DNA from: Bacteroidales bacterium
Lineage (GTDB): Bacteria > Bacteroidota > Bacteroidia > Bacteroidales > UBA932
Assembly: GCA_017618115.1 (NCBI GenBank)
Contig: JAFZUX010000013.1
Span: 62,001-126,000, forward strand
Reading direction: 5' to 3'
DNA length: 64,000 nt
The number at the start of each line of letters is the position of its first letter. Within the stretch, counting starts at the first letter, position 1. Below, piece after piece: positions 63,565 through 64,000 of this stretch. Both the position numbers and the translations under genes were made by a program. The notes beneath the pieces are model-generated. The model had not been told where the DNA came from and ran no database searches. It saw nothing but the letters and a program-made list of their open reading frames with translations.

Positions 63565-64000
63565 ATGGATTACAATTTCAATGAAATTGAGAAAAAGTGG
63601 CAGAAGTATTGGGCGGAAAACAAGACATTCTCTGTAAAGACAGATCCCTCAAAGCCAAAGTATTATGTGCTTGATATGTTCCCTTACCCTTCAGGTGCGG
63701 GATTGCATGTGGGCCATCCTCTAGGCTATATAGCAAGTGATATCTACACTCGCTACAAACGTCTTATGGGGTTCAACGTTTTGCATCCTATGGGCTATGA
63801 TGCATTCGGACTTCCGGCAGAGCAGTATGCCATCCAAACGGGTCAGCATCCGAGGGTTACAACAATGGAGAACATTAACCGTTACCGTCAGCAGCTGGAC
63901 CGCATCGGTTTCTCATTTGATTGGGATAGAGAGGTAAAGACCTGTGACCCTGAGTATTATAAATGGACACAGTGGGCATTCCTCAAGATGTTCAAGAGCT
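63565..64000 (+). CDS. leuS: Leucyl-tRNA synthetase, 3' truncated by the window edge
   Basis: The first 145 residues are visible: [16 protein letters not shown], the class I motif HVGH (in [13 protein letters not shown]), [13 protein letters not shown]. These identify LeuS. The gene continues past base 64000. It starts ten bases after the M28-TonB stop. Confidence 0.96.
   Translation, partial: MDYNFNEIEKKWQKYWAENKTFSVKTDPSKPKYYVLDMFPYPSGAGLHVGHPLGYIASDIYTRYKRLMGFNVLHPMGYDAFGLPAEQYAIQTGQHPRVTTMENINRYRQQLDRIGFSFDWDREVKTCDPEYYKWTQWAFLKMFKS

Noticed and set aside
1-64000. CRISPR array, insertion sequence, rRNA operon or prophage
   Set aside because: No regularly spaced direct repeats, transposase, rRNA or phage structural genes were seen; the only large repeats are the tRNA-Asn copies and the tandem OmpA genes.

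Overview
The window is a chromosomal segment of a Bacteroidota bacterium, most likely of the order Bacteroidales. The evidence is the recurring promoter pattern TAnnTTTG with an upstream TTTG/TTG about 19-21 bases away, A/T-rich leaders without strong Shine-Dalgarno sequences, and lineage-typical genes: a long-tailed ribosomal protein S16, tandem OmpA-family porins, a DUF4831 protein, an HU-CCDC81-type protein, a FISUMP-domain lipoprotein, a PG0541-type protein behind an RND pump, and a C10 (streptopain-like) protease. No genus is assigned. Coding density is high and no gap reaches 300 bases.

Layout. 1-3,240: the end of a metallophosphoesterase, then an AT-rich pair of secreted proteins, the first with a JAMM-like HxH...SxxD motif. 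3,263-10,253 (minus): an envelope operon of a patatin-type outer-membrane protein, a polysaccharide flippase, a Dut-MurF fusion and a secreted CE1-like esterase. 10,334-12,311 (plus): a cyclophilin lipoprotein, then rpsP-rimM, with a sigma-54-like promoter and a possible short transcript between them. 12,304-19,268: an AraC regulator divergent from a complete RND tripartite efflux operon plus a PII-like partner. 19,265-26,189: glycosyltransferase, peptide transporter, lipid A-type acyltransferase, DUF4831 protein, PepD and a histone H1-like protein. 26,313-27,472 (minus): rpsF-rpsR-rplI. 27,621-33,980: M16 protease, two tandem OmpA paralogues and a WaaP-like kinase. 33,981-34,760: a membrane-anchored HU-like protein. 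34,872-37,288: an intact tRNA-Asn and a downstream 3'-tRNA duplicate bracket a 2.3-kb AT-rich insert with a C10 protease and a beta-barrel protein. 37,313-42,472 (minus): metG, dnaG, recA. 42,599-48,864 (plus): rlmN, a second patatin porin, recX, a GH84 hexosaminidase and a guanine deaminase. 48,861-55,536 (minus): FISUMP lipoprotein, lemA, two TPM-domain genes, prfB (with programmed +1 frameshift), class I fumarase and an OMPLA-like phospholipase. 55,653-58,407: apbE and a Tat-exported D-aminoacylase-like amidohydrolase. 58,404-60,512 (minus): CapA-like protein and PhoH. 60,587-64,000: SPOR lipoprotein, gcvT, an M28-TonB fusion lacking the catalytic Glu pair, and the start of leuS.

Most of the window is conserved housekeeping and envelope biology: outer-membrane lipid turnover (two patatins, OMPLA, an acyltransferase, a WaaP-like kinase), peptidoglycan (MurF, SPOR, OmpA), efflux and host-glycan use (GH84, CE1). 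The accessory material is confined to two AT-rich two-gene modules, at 846-3,237 and inside the tRNA-Asn repeats. The points most worth following up are the tRNA-Asn micro-island, the Dut-MurF fusion, the M28-TonB fusion with a degenerate active site, and the sigma-54-like element with its possible small RNA. All functional statements come from reading motifs; no database search was run.
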